A DNA stretch of 64,000 nt, from the NCBI RefSeq assembly GCF_007713465.1, contig NZ_VMSG01000013.1, forward strand, positions 97,468 to 161,467. The letters run 5' to 3'. Below are positions 35,213-43,775 of the stretch, one piece after another. Position 1 is the stretch's first letter, and every line of letters starts with the position of its first letter. A program made the position numbers and the translations under genes. The stretch is from Pseudomonas sp. H3(2019) (GTDB lineage: Bacteria > Pseudomonadota > Gammaproteobacteria > Pseudomonadales > Pseudomonadaceae). The notes beneath the pieces were generated by a model. It was given only the letters and a program-made list of their open reading frames with translations. It had not been told where the DNA came from and did no database searches.

Positions 35213-35755
35213 TCAGACCGGAAGAACCAGCGGCAACAGGCGTGCGGTATTACGTGCATCTTCCAGTGCCCGGTGCTGTTGACCGGTAAATTGCAGCCCC
35301 GCCAGTTGCAGGGCACCATTGAGTCCCAGTGGCCGCTCCAGTCGGCGGGCCTTGGCGAAGCGCTGCTTCAGATTCATGTGTGGGACCCGGCTCAGGGCAC
35401 TGTCGAGATGCAGGCGTTGCCATTCCTGAAGCAGTTGTTTGCGGTCGTAATCGCCCCAACTGGCCCAGCCTTCGAGGCGCGTGTGATGTTGGCCGAGCCA
35501 GCGCTCGAACAGCGGCCAGACCTCGGTCAATGGCTGGGCAGCGTCGATATTGGCTTGGGTGATGTGGGTCAGCTCGCGACAGAAAGGGGTCAGCAGTGGC
35601 CGTCGCAGGGGGCGAACGAAGCGCTGAAAGTAGTCCAGTTCGCGGCCTTCGCGATTGACCAGGGTGGCGCCGATTTCGATGATTTCCATCTCGGTTACCG
35701 GCCAGCCACCGTCATCAGTGGTCGCTTCGAGATCAATTACCAGCCAATGAGGCAT
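35213..35755 (-). CDS. 3'-5' exonuclease of the DEDDh family
   Basis: 180 residues, RNase T/DnaQ-type exonuclease fold like the bacterial ERI-1/KapD-type enzymes. Catalytic motifs: Exo I IDLEAT (residues 6-11), Exo II around SWGDYDRKQL, and Exo III HRALEDARNTARLL. The substrate may be RNA or DNA 3' ends. The ATG at 35755 begins the conserved MPHWLVIDLEAT; the extra 26 residues of the longer frame are not family-like. It follows atuF by 70 bp on the same strand and may be read through from the atu operon. Confidence 0.88.
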   Translation of the reverse strand: MPHWLVIDLEATTDDGGWPVTEMEIIEIGATLVNREGRELDYFQRFVRPLRRPLLTPFCRELTHITQANIDAAQPLTEVWPLFERWLGQHHTRLEGWASWGDYDRKQLLQEWQRLHLDSALSRVPHMNLKQRFAKARRLERPLGLNGALQLAGLQFTGQQHRALEDARNTARLLPLVLPV

Positions 35756-35825
35756 CGCAGGTTTCCTGGTGTCCGCGTCCTGATGAGGCTGAGCGTAGCC
35801 AAATGCGATGGATCCGCCTAGCGGC

Positions 35826-37787
35826 TTATTCAACCTCCAACAAAATCTGACGATTTTTTACCTGATCGCCGGGACTGACCTGCAACCGTTTGACTACACC
35901 GTCTATGCCGGCCTTGAGCGGGTGTTCCATTTTCATTGCCTCCAGCACCAGCAACAGCTGCCCCTTGCTCACCGATGCGCCTTCACTGACCAGTACGTCG
36001 ACAATCGCACCATCCATCGGGGCTTGCAGTGTGCCGGTACCGGTGCCGACCTGGCCGCTGACGGGCGCCAGCGTCTGGTCTTGCAGCAGCAGACTGCCGG
36101 GGCTGGTGAACAACCACAGTTGTCCGGCGGCCAGGTGATAGGCGTAGCGGCGGCGAATGCCGTTGATTTCCAGACTGGCCGAGCGGGTGTTGATATCGAG
36201 TAGTTTCAGTTGCAGCGTTTCCCCGGCCACATGAATGATCAGTTGCCCGTCGGGCAGGGCCGTTACTTCGGCTGACCAGCGATCGCCATTGAGGCCGATC
36301 TGTTGCAACAGCGGCGCGTTGGCGTTGTTGCGCCAACCGGCGAGTCCTGGCGGATGAGCGCTGGCGGACTGCTGATAGAACAGCGCCATAGCGATAGCCA
36401 GCTCTTCGGCCGTGGGCGCATGCGGGTGAAGGCTTGGGTGATCGGCGAAGTGTTGCGCGATGAACCCGGTATTGAAGCTCCCGGCGATGAACTGCGTATG
36501 CTCCAGCAAACCGGCGAGCAGACGCTGATTGGTCTGCAAGCCCAGCAAGGCACTGTCCTGGACTGCCCGCAGTAACTTGCGTCGAGCCTCCTCGCGGGTG
36601 GCACCGTAGGCGATGATTTTGCCGAGCAGCGGGTCGTAAAACGGGCTGACCTGCTGACCTTCAAGCAAGCCGTGGTCAATGCGCACCCCGTCCACGAGGG
36701 CCGGTTCCCAGCGCATAATGCGCCCGGTCTGGGGCAAGAAACCCTGCGCTGGATCTTCGGCGTAAAGACGCACTTCCATCGCGTGGCCCTTGAGTTCGAC
36801 CTGTTCCTGGCGCAACGGCAGCGGTAACCCGGCGGCGACATCCAGTTGCCAGGCCACCAGGTCCAGGCCGGTAATCATCTCGGTCACCGGGTGCTCGACC
36901 TGCAAGCGGGTGTTCATCTCCAGAAAGTAAAACTGGCCCCGCGCATCGAGCAAGAACTCCACGGTGCCGGCGCCGACGTAATTCACTGCGCGCCCGGCCT
37001 TCAGCGCAGCCTCGCCCATGGCCTGGCGCAGTTCAGCAGTCATCACCGGGCATGGCGCTTCTTCGATGACTTTTTGATGGCGACGCTGGATCGAACAGTC
37101 ACGCTCGCCGAGGTAGATCAGGTTGCCGTGCCGGTCGCCGAATAGCTGGATCTCGACATGGCGCGGTTCGATCAGCGCTTGTTCGAGAATCAACTCGTCG
37201 CTGCCGAACGCGTGCAGGGCTTCGGAGCGTGCGGTGCGGATCTGCGCAAGCAATTCATCCGCACTGTGCACCAGGCGCATGCCGCGCCCACCGCCGCCGG
37301 TGCTGGCCTTGATCATCAGCGGATAGCCGATGCGTTCGGCTTCGCGGCTGAGGGTGGCATCATCCTGCTCCGCCCCTTGGTAACCGTTGATGCACGGCAC
37401 GCCAGCGGCGAGCATGGCGATTTTCGACAGGCGTTTACTGCCCATCAGTTCGATGGCGGCAGGACTTGGGCCGATAAAGCTGATGTCGGCGCGGGCGCAG
37501 GCGGTGGCGAATTCGGCGTTTTCCGAAAGGAAGCCGTAGCCGGGATGGATCGCGTCCGCGCCGCTGCGCAATGCCGCGTCGATGATCGCCGGGCTGTTCA
37601 GGTAGGACTGCGCAACGGCAGCGGGGCCGATGTTGACCGCTTCATCGGCCATGCGCACATGCAGGGCATCGGCGTCGGCATCGCTGAACACCGCCACCGT
37701 GCGATAGCCCAGTGCCTGGGCGGTGCGCTGGATGCGACAGGCGATTTCACCGCGGTTGGCGATGAGGATTTTGCGCAGGGTGGGCAT
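35826..37787 (-). CDS. atuF: Geranyl-CoA carboxylase, biotin-carrying alpha subunit AtuF
   Basis: 653 residues: biotin carboxylase (about 1-450; ILIANRGEIACRI, KASTGGGGRGMRLV, EMNTRLQVEHPVTE), a middle linker, and a C-terminal biotinyl domain with EAMKM, where the lysine takes biotin. Geranyl-CoA carboxylase adds CO2 to the branched acyl-CoA in citronellol/geraniol breakdown. The same fold serves 3-methylcrotonyl-CoA carboxylase (LiuD); the atu reading rests on atuA and atuR in the cluster and the lack of an HMG-CoA lyase gene. A REPIN separates it from atuE. Confidence 0.85.
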   Translation of the reverse strand: MPTLRKILIANRGEIACRIQRTAQALGYRTVAVFSDADADALHVRMADEAVNIGPAAVAQSYLNSPAIIDAALRSGADAIHPGYGFLSENAEFATACARADISFIGPSPAAIELMGSKRLSKIAMLAAGVPCINGYQGAEQDDATLSREAERIGYPLMIKASTGGGGRGMRLVHSADELLAQIRTARSEALHAFGSDELILEQALIEPRHVEIQLFGDRHGNLIYLGERDCSIQRRHQKVIEEAPCPVMTAELRQAMGEAALKAGRAVNYVGAGTVEFLLDARGQFYFLEMNTRLQVEHPVTEMITGLDLVAWQLDVAAGLPLPLRQEQVELKGHAMEVRLYAEDPAQGFLPQTGRIMRWEPALVDGVRIDHGLLEGQQVSPFYDPLLGKIIAYGATREEARRKLLRAVQDSALLGLQTNQRLLAGLLEHTQFIAGSFNTGFIAQHFADHPSLHPHAPTAEELAIAMALFYQQSASAHPPGLAGWRNNANAPLLQQIGLNGDRWSAEVTALPDGQLIIHVAGETLQLKLLDINTRSASLEINGIRRRYAYHLAAGQLWLFTSPGSLLLQDQTLAPVSGQVGTGTGTLQAPMDGAIVDVLVSEGASVSKGQLLLVLEAMKMEHPLKAGIDGVVKRLQVSPGDQVKNRQILLEVE

Positions 37788-37827
37788 GTGTTGATCCTTT
37801 TAGTGATGCGGTGTTCGTGAGGGCCCC

Positions 37828-37921
37828 ATCGCGAGCAGGCTCGCTCCCACATTGGATTTTTGGTAGGTATTGGATTTTGCAAACACCCTGGAACCCCTGT
37901 GGGAGCGAGCCTGCTCGCGAT
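37828..37921. repeat. REPIN: two inverted REP sequences
   Basis: The 23-base REP at 37828-37850 (core GCGAGCAGGCTCGC) is repeated as an exact reverse complement at 37899-37921, with 48 bp between. This is the REPIN layout of fluorescens-group genomes, mobilised by a RAYT transposase that is not in this window. It sits inside the atu operon between atuE and atuF. Confidence 0.92.
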
Positions 37922-37925
37922 GCTC

Positions 37926-38723
37926 TTAAGGGGCCCAACCCGGTTTGCGTTTCTGCATAAAGGCCATCGTCCCTTCGACACCTTCCGCCCCGGTCACGGC
38001 TTCACTGAACCACTCGGCCGCTTGGTCGAGCAACGGCCCCAGCGGCTGTTCGGAGCTGGCCAGCAACAAGGCCTTGGTCGCGGCATTGGCGCCAGGCGCG
38101 CAGCACAGCACATGCGCGAGCACCGCATCCAGACGTTCGGCCAGGGCTTGCGCATCGTGTTCGACAAAATGCACCAGCCCCAGACGCCGCGCTTCATGCC
38201 CGTCAAAACGCGCGGCGGTCAGCGCCAGGCGTCGTGCCTGTGTGAGGCCGATACGCTGGACCACAAACGGTGCGATTTGCGCCGGCAGCAGGCCGAGGCT
38301 GGTTTCCGGCAAGCCGAACTGGGCGTTGTGATCGGTCAGCGCAATGTCGCTGACACAAACCAGACCGAAGCCGCCGCCGAGCACAGCTCCCTGCAACACC
38401 GTGATCAGCACTTGCGGCGTGTGCTGGGCTTCTTCGAGCAGGGCGCCAAACGCGCGGTTCAACTCACGGTAGGCCTCCCGACCTTGAGTGCGGGCGTTGG
38501 CCATGTCTTTCAAATCGCCGCCAGCAGAAAAATGCCCGCCGGCACCGCCGAGCACCAACGCGCGGATGTCCCGGTCATCTCGCACCGCAGCGAGCACTGC
38601 ACGCAACTCGGCGACCATCTGCAGGCTCATGGCGTTGCGGCAGTCTGGCCGGTTCAAGGTGATGTGCAGAACGCCGTTGTGCAGTTCGAGCAGCAGGGTC
38701 TGGCAAACGGGCAAGGTGGTCAT
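37926..38723 (-). CDS. atuE: Isohexenylglutaconyl-CoA hydratase AtuE
   Basis: 265-residue crotonase-fold hydratase. The oxyanion-hole segments are LGGAGGHFSAGGDLKDM and LQGAVLGGGFGLVCVSDIA, and LPETSLGLLPAQIAPFV carries the catalytic glutamate. In the atu pathway this enzyme hydrates the carboxylated product of AtuC/AtuF. The true start is the ATG at 38723, which overlaps the atuD stop (ATGA). The frame stays open far upstream through atuD, but that part is the antisense-free shadow of atuD and not protein. Confidence 0.87.
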   Translation of the reverse strand: MTTLPVCQTLLLELHNGVLHITLNRPDCRNAMSLQMVAELRAVLAAVRDDRDIRALVLGGAGGHFSAGGDLKDMANARTQGREAYRELNRAFGALLEEAQHTPQVLITVLQGAVLGGGFGLVCVSDIALTDHNAQFGLPETSLGLLPAQIAPFVVQRIGLTQARRLALTAARFDGHEARRLGLVHFVEHDAQALAERLDAVLAHVLCCAPGANAATKALLLASSEQPLGPLLDQAAEWFSEAVTGAEGVEGTMAFMQKRKPGWAP

Positions 38724-39877
38724 TTTTTCTTCCCGGGCAGGATGCCCATCAATTTGCAGATGATCCCCAGCATGATTTCGTCGGAGCCGCCGCCGATCGA
38801 CACCAACCGCACATCGCGGTAGGCGCGGGCCACCGGGTTGTCCCACATATAGCCCATCCCGCCCCAGTATTGCAGGCAACTGTCGCTGACTTCCCGGCCC
38901 AGCCGCCCGGCCTTGAGTTTGGCCATGGACGCCAGGCGCGTGACGTCCTGGCCTTTGACGTATTGCTCGGTGGCCTGGTAGACCAGCGCGCGCAGGCATT
39001 CGACTTCGGTTGCAAGCTCGGCGAGGCGGAAGTGAATTACCTGGTTGTCGATCAGCGCAGTGCCAAAGGTCTTGCGCTCCTTGCAATACTCGATGGTGCT
39101 GTCGATGCAGTACTCCAGGCCCTTGATCATGTTCGCCGCACCGAACAGGCGTTCTTCCTGAAACTGCAGCATTTGCATCATGAAGCCTGCACCTTCGTGG
39201 CCGATGCGGTTGCGTTGCGGCACGCGCACGTTGTCGAAAAACACCTGGGCGGTTTCCGAGCTGCGCATGCCGAGTTTGTCCAGCGGCGAACTGAGGCTGA
39301 TGCCGGGGCTGTTCATCGGCACCATGATCAACGACTTGTTGATGTGCGCCTTGTCGTCCGAGGTGTTGGCCAGCAGGCAGATGAAGTCGGCGCTTGGGGA
39401 ATTGGTGATCCACATTTTGCTGCCGTTGATCACGTAGTCGCCGCCGTCCTTACGCGCGGTGGTTTTCAGCCCGGCGACATCAGAGCCGGCACCGACTTCC
39501 GAGACGCCGATGCAGCCGACCTGTTCACCGGTGATTGCCGGGCGAAGGAATTCTTCACGCAGCTCATCGGAGCCAAAACGGGCGAGGGCCGGGGTGCACA
39601 TGTCGGTCTGCACGCCAATCGACATCGGAATCCCGCCGCAATGAATGGTCCCGAACTCTTCAGCGGCGACAATCGAATAGCTGTAGTCCAGACCCATGCC
39701 ACCGAATTTTTCCGGTTTGGAAATCCCCAGCAGACCGAGCGCACCGGCCTTGCGGAAAATCTCGTGGATCGGAAAACGTCCGGCCTTTTCCCATTCATCG
39801 ACGTACGGGTTGATTTCGCGGTCGACAAAATGACGGACAGTACGGCGCAGTTCTTCGTGTTCCTGGGTGAAGATCAT
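38720..39877 (-). CDS. atuD: Citronellyl-CoA dehydrogenase AtuD
   Basis: 385 residues, FAD-dependent acyl-CoA dehydrogenase. IGVSEVGAGSDVAGLKTTA and KMWITNSPSADF form the flavin and substrate loop; the C-terminal QYWGGMGYMWDNPVARAYRDVR matches the family. In P. aeruginosa AtuD oxidises citronellyl-CoA to geranyl-CoA. It is translationally coupled to atuE, and a palindromic repeat separates it from atuC upstream. Confidence 0.88.
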   Translation of the reverse strand: MIFTQEHEELRRTVRHFVDREINPYVDEWEKAGRFPIHEIFRKAGALGLLGISKPEKFGGMGLDYSYSIVAAEEFGTIHCGGIPMSIGVQTDMCTPALARFGSDELREEFLRPAITGEQVGCIGVSEVGAGSDVAGLKTTARKDGGDYVINGSKMWITNSPSADFICLLANTSDDKAHINKSLIMVPMNSPGISLSSPLDKLGMRSSETAQVFFDNVRVPQRNRIGHEGAGFMMQMLQFQEERLFGAANMIKGLEYCIDSTIEYCKERKTFGTALIDNQVIHFRLAELATEVECLRALVYQATEQYVKGQDVTRLASMAKLKAGRLGREVSDSCLQYWGGMGYMWDNPVARAYRDVRLVSIGGGSDEIMLGIICKLMGILPGKKK

Positions 39878-39902
39878 TTTTATTGTTCTCCCTGCTAACC
39901 CC

Positions 39903-40009
39903 GATCGTTCCCACGCTCAGCGTGGTAACGCCTCTTTGGACGCTCTGCGTCCGCTTTTGGGACGCGGAGCGTCCCGGGCTGCATTCCCACGCGGAGCGTG
40001 GGAACGATC
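39903..40009. repeat. Palindromic intergenic repeat, copy 2
   Basis: Same family as 3501-3611: outer arms GATCGTTCCCACGC and GCGTGGGAACGATC, with inner GGACGCTCTGCGTCC and GGGACGCGGAGCGTCCC stems. It fills the atuC-atuD gap, and its GATC edge overlaps the atuC stop codon. Confidence 0.85.
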
Positions 40010-41624
40010 AAAATCTGGCTACCCCAAAACTGTTCGGTTGCAGCTGACGAGCCTCGGCCTCATGGCAGATATCCAGCAGATAACCGAGCACGGTGCGTGT
40101 ATCTCGTGGATCAATCAGCCCGTCGTCCCACAGGTTGGCGCTGCCATAGAGTGCGGTGGACTGGCTGTCGAGTTTTTGCGCGGTGACCTGTTCGAGCGTG
40201 TCGAGCATCTTCGGGTCTGGGACCAAACCATCCTTGGCCTGCCTGGCCTCGGTGACAATGCGCAGCACCTTGCCGGCCTGGGCGCCACCCATCACGGCGG
40301 TGCGGCTGCTGGGCCAGGCGAAGATGAAACGCGGGTCGAGCCCACGGCCGCACATTGCATAGTTGCCGGCGCCGTAAGAGCCGCCGACCACCATGGTCAG
40401 CTTAGGCACCCGGGCGTTGGCCACGGCCTGAATCATCTTCGCGCCGTGTTTGATCACCCCTTGCTGTTCCGACTCGGTGCCGACCATGAAACCGGTGGTG
40501 TTATGGAAAAACAGCAGCGGTGTCTGGCTCTGGTCGCAGAGCTGGATGAACTGCGCGGCCTTGCTGGCACCTTGCGGGGTGATCGGACCGTTGTTGCCGA
40601 TGAAACCGCAGGGCCGCCCCTGGATCTTCAAATGGCCGCACACCGTTTGTTGATCGAACTCGCCCTTGAACTCGAGAAAGCGCGAGCCATCGGCGATGCG
40701 CGCAATGATCTCGCGCACGTCGTAGGGCTTTTTCGGATCGTCGGGAATCAGCCCCAGCAGTTCGTCGATGGGGTAGAGCGGCTCGTCCCAGTGTTCGGCG
40801 CTGCGCTGTGGTGACTGCGTATTCCACGGCAACAGGCTGACGATTTCGCGTACCAGGCGCACACCGTCGGTATCGTTTTCGGCCAGGTACTCGGCGGTGC
40901 CGGCGATTTGCGCGTGCATCTCGGCGCCGCCGAGTGCTTCATCGGTGGCGACTTCGCCAGTAGCGGCCTTGAGCAGCGGGGGGCCGGCGAGAAACAGCTT
41001 GGCCTTGCCGCGCACCACCACCACGTAATCCGAGAGTCCTGGCTGATAAGCGCCGCCAGCGGTGGCCGAACCGTGCACCACAGTGATTTGCGGCAAGCCC
41101 ATGGCCGACATCCGCGCCTGATTGGCAAAACTGCGCGCGCCCTCGATGAAAATCTCCGCGGCGTAATTGAGGTTAGCGCCGCCGCTCTCGGCGAGGGTGA
41201 TCACCGGCAGTTTGTTTTCCATGGCGATCTGTTGCAGGCGCAGGGACTTCTTCAGGCCACTGGGGGAAATGGTTCCGCCCTTGATCGCGCTGTTGTTGGC
41301 GACCACCAGCACCCGCACGCCGGACACATAACCAATCCCGGCGATCAACCCGCCGCCAGCCTGGCTGCCGTCCTTGTCGTCGTGCAGTTTGTAGCCGGCC
41401 AGGCTCGCCAGTTCGAGAAACGGCGCACCGGGATCGAGCAGCAGGTTCAGCCGTTCGCGAGGCAGGAGTTGCCCGCGTTTGTCGAATTTCGGCTTGGCGT
41501 CGGCAGCTTTTCTCAGCAGGTTGCGTTCCAACTGGCGGAACTGCTCGATGCTGCTCAACATCGCCTCGCGGTTCTGCGCAAACTGCCGGCTGTGGATGTC
41601 GAGTTGCGACTCAATCTGTGGCAT
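40008..41624 (-). CDS. atuC: Geranyl-CoA carboxylase, carboxyltransferase beta subunit AtuC
   Basis: 538 residues, carboxyltransferase domain of the acyl-CoA carboxylase beta family (the LiuB/MccB-like type). ESGGANLNYAAEIF, VVHGSATAGGAYQPGLSDY, PCGFIGNNGPI, and GSYGAGNYAMCGRGLDPRF are visible; the last two are the substrate and oxyanion-hole regions. It works with AtuF. The ATG at 41624 follows the remnant atuB stop by 3 bases. Confidence 0.88.
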   Translation of the reverse strand: MPQIESQLDIHSRQFAQNREAMLSSIEQFRQLERNLLRKAADAKPKFDKRGQLLPRERLNLLLDPGAPFLELASLAGYKLHDDKDGSQAGGGLIAGIGYVSGVRVLVVANNSAIKGGTISPSGLKKSLRLQQIAMENKLPVITLAESGGANLNYAAEIFIEGARSFANQARMSAMGLPQITVVHGSATAGGAYQPGLSDYVVVVRGKAKLFLAGPPLLKAATGEVATDEALGGAEMHAQIAGTAEYLAENDTDGVRLVREIVSLLPWNTQSPQRSAEHWDEPLYPIDELLGLIPDDPKKPYDVREIIARIADGSRFLEFKGEFDQQTVCGHLKIQGRPCGFIGNNGPITPQGASKAAQFIQLCDQSQTPLLFFHNTTGFMVGTESEQQGVIKHGAKMIQAVANARVPKLTMVVGGSYGAGNYAMCGRGLDPRFIFAWPSSRTAVMGGAQAGKVLRIVTEARQAKDGLVPDPKMLDTLEQVTAQKLDSQSTALYGSANLWDDGLIDPRDTRTVLGYLLDICHEAEARQLQPNSFGVARF

Positions 41625-41627
41625 GGA

Positions 41628-41792
41628 TCAGTCCTCGCCCTTGAGCACGTCGGGTAAGCCCGCGCGGTGAAAGCCATTGAAGGATTCACTGTGCTGCGCC
41701 TTGTGCAGTGGCCAGATGCGACTGTCGCCACCGGTGACAATAATCGTCTGGCCGGCAAACAGCTCGGGTTTGAAGATCGAATCAAAGGCCAC
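41628..41792 (-). pseudogene. atuB: atuB remnant: short-chain dehydrogenase collapsed to 54 codons
   Basis: Between atuA and atuC, where atuB lies in P. aeruginosa, a 54-codon frame starts with GTG at 41792 behind AGGACG and stops 3 bases before atuC. Residues 1-22 (FDSIFKPELFAGQTIIVTGG) are the N-terminus of an SDR up to the glycine motif. Residues 24-54 (SRIWPL, then SFNGFHRAGLPDVL) look like an SDR's C-terminal tail. The roughly 230 residues between, including the Ser-Tyr-Lys centre, are gone, and the join is in frame. AtuB is proposed to oxidise citronellol or citronellal; the remnant cannot. Spacing to both neighbours is kept. Confidence 0.75.
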
Positions 41793-41804
41793 GGCAACCG
41801 TCCT

Positions 41805-43595
41805 CTACTTGACTTGGTCAGCGATGCCTTGCGGCACCGGGATCTGGATTTCCAATAGTTGCTGGGCGAATGCCTTGCCTTGTGGGTCGATTCGCAGGCT
41901 GGCCACGCCACCGCCGCCGAGGGCGTTTTCCAGGAGAAAATTCAGGCTGTGGGTGCCGGGCAGATACCAGCGCTCGACACGCCCGTGGATCGGGTCAAGT
42001 ACGTGACTCATCCAGTCGACGACCACTGCCGGCGTCAGTGCTTCGGCGATCCATGGCAGGTATTCGGGGGCGCGGGCCATGACGCCGATATTGCTGTGAT
42101 TGCCCTTGTCACCGGAGCGCGCCACCGCAAGTTTCACCAGCGCCACACTGGCGTCGGCTCGCCCATGGGGTTTGGGTGGATCAAAGGGCACCGGCAGGTC
42201 GGCAACGTCGAGGTGATCGAGGGCGGGCAGGGCGCAGGGATGACGCTGGCCTTGCAGGTCGACTTCCAGCACACAGGTATTTTTGTCGATCAGGAACGAG
42301 AACAGACGGATCAATGGGTACACGGTTGGCCGGCCTCCGACGATTCCGGTCAACCCCGGTGCCATACCGGTGGCGGCTTGAGCGATCTCGCGGGAAAACA
42401 GGATCAGCGCTTGTTTGTCCGGGTGCCGCACCGCCAGTTTGATCACCACTTCGCGGCTGTCCTGACGCTGGCTGTGCGGACCATAAGTCGCTTCGCTGCC
42501 GAGCAGCTCAATGTTCACTTCGCTGTAGGGTGCCCAGCCGCGTTGGCTGAACATTTCCGAGGTCTTGGCGATGATCGCCTGGCTCACCCGACGTGCCTTG
42601 GCCACCGCGTCGATCCCGGCGATCAGGCAACTGGCGGTGCAGCGAAAACCGTCCGGCCAGGTCGCGCTGACCTTGTATTGACGGGGTGGCGGCAAGCCTT
42701 TGGCACCGTGAACGTGCACGGTGTTGTTGCCGTGTTGCTGGAGTTTGACCTGGCTGAAATCGCAGACCACATCGGGCAGCAGATAGGCACGAGGGTTGCC
42801 GATTTCGTACAGCAATTGCTCGCCGACGCTCAGCGGGGTGACCAAACCGCCGGTACCTTCAGGTTTACTGGCGATGAACTGGCCGTCGGCGCTGACTTCG
42901 ACGATGGGGAAACCGATGTGTTCGTAGTCGGGCACCTCTTGCCAATCGGTGAAATTGCCGCCGGTGCACTGCGCGCCGCATTCGATGAGGTGCCCGGCCA
43001 GCGCAGCCTGAGCCAGTTTGTCGTAGTCCTGCCACGACCAGCCGAACTCATGCACCAATGCCGCGCTGACCACCGCGCTGTCGACCACCCGGCCGGTGAT
43101 AACGATGTCCGCGCCCAGGCGTAGCGCCTCGACGATGCCGGGTGCGCCGAGGTAGGCGTTGGTCGATACGCACATTGGCGGCAGTGGGACGCCGCTGAAC
43201 ATTTCCTTTACGCCGCTGGTAGCCAATTGCTTGAACTGCGGTTGCAGGTCATCGCCGAGCAACACGGCGATCTTCAGTGGCACACCGGCTTTATCGCACG
43301 CCGCTTGCAGCGCTGCTGCGCAGGCCAGTGGGTTGACCCCGCCGGCGTTGCTGATCACGCGGATGTTCTGTTCGCAAAGTTGCTTGAGGAGCGGGCTGAG
43401 GACTTCGACGAAGTCGGTCGCGTAACCGGCCTGGGGATCTTTCATTCGCGCGCCGGCCAGCAGCGACATAGTGATTTCTGCCAGATAGTCGAACACCAGA
43501 TAGTCCAGCTGGGCACCGTCAACCAATTGTGCGGCGGCGGTCGAGGTATCGCCCCAGAAGGCACTGGCGCAGCCGATACGAACGGTTTTGTTCAT
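41805..43595 (-). CDS. atuA: Acyclic terpene utilization protein AtuA
   Basis: 596 residues of the DUF1446/AtuA family, the marker gene of the cluster. MNKTVRIGCASAFWGDTSTAA, GARMKDPQAGYATDFV, ISNAGGVNPLACA and GRVVDSAVVSAAL are typical, and the C-terminal part carries the small AtuA-associated domain (VKLAVARSGDKGNHSNIGVMAR). Its biochemical step is not firmly known, though it is needed for growth on citronellol in P. aeruginosa. The ATG at 43595 has GGAGG 6 bases upstream. First gene of the operon, under the AtuR operators. Confidence 0.9.
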   Translation of the reverse strand: MNKTVRIGCASAFWGDTSTAAAQLVDGAQLDYLVFDYLAEITMSLLAGARMKDPQAGYATDFVEVLSPLLKQLCEQNIRVISNAGGVNPLACAAALQAACDKAGVPLKIAVLLGDDLQPQFKQLATSGVKEMFSGVPLPPMCVSTNAYLGAPGIVEALRLGADIVITGRVVDSAVVSAALVHEFGWSWQDYDKLAQAALAGHLIECGAQCTGGNFTDWQEVPDYEHIGFPIVEVSADGQFIASKPEGTGGLVTPLSVGEQLLYEIGNPRAYLLPDVVCDFSQVKLQQHGNNTVHVHGAKGLPPPRQYKVSATWPDGFRCTASCLIAGIDAVAKARRVSQAIIAKTSEMFSQRGWAPYSEVNIELLGSEATYGPHSQRQDSREVVIKLAVRHPDKQALILFSREIAQAATGMAPGLTGIVGGRPTVYPLIRLFSFLIDKNTCVLEVDLQGQRHPCALPALDHLDVADLPVPFDPPKPHGRADASVALVKLAVARSGDKGNHSNIGVMARAPEYLPWIAEALTPAVVVDWMSHVLDPIHGRVERWYLPGTHSLNFLLENALGGGGVASLRIDPQGKAFAQQLLEIQIPVPQGIADQVK

Positions 43596-43627
43596 TGCAA
43601 GCCTCCGACAGAAGTGGCTCGAGACTA

Positions 43628-43686
43628 CCAAGCAAGCGCTTGGTTTGTAAACGCTGGTTACATCTTCTTCCCAAGCGCTTGCTTGG
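43628..43686. promoter_or_regulatory. Paired AtuR operator
   Basis: CCAAGCAAGCGCTTGG (43628-43643) and its exact reverse complement CCAAGCGCTTGCTTGG (43671-43686) lie 27 bp apart between atuA and atuR. Each contains the dyad AAGCGCTT. In P. aeruginosa AtuR is reported to bind two inverted-repeat sites in this same interval, so these are almost certainly the operators. Confidence 0.85.
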
Positions 43687-43775
43687 TCGCCCCGGTCAGC
43701 TTAAATTGCCCGCACAAACCCATTGCATTCGTGGTGTGATCGCACAATTGATTGAGCGACTGTAGGAGAGAACGG

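Noticed and set aside
38724..39413. Long N-terminal extension of AtuE running through atuD
   Set aside because: The frame is open but lies over atuD in another phase; the hydratase family start is at 38723, with an ATGA overlap typical of coupled genes.
41859..43124. 421-codon open frame opposite atuA
   Set aside because: Antisense shadow of the AtuA gene.
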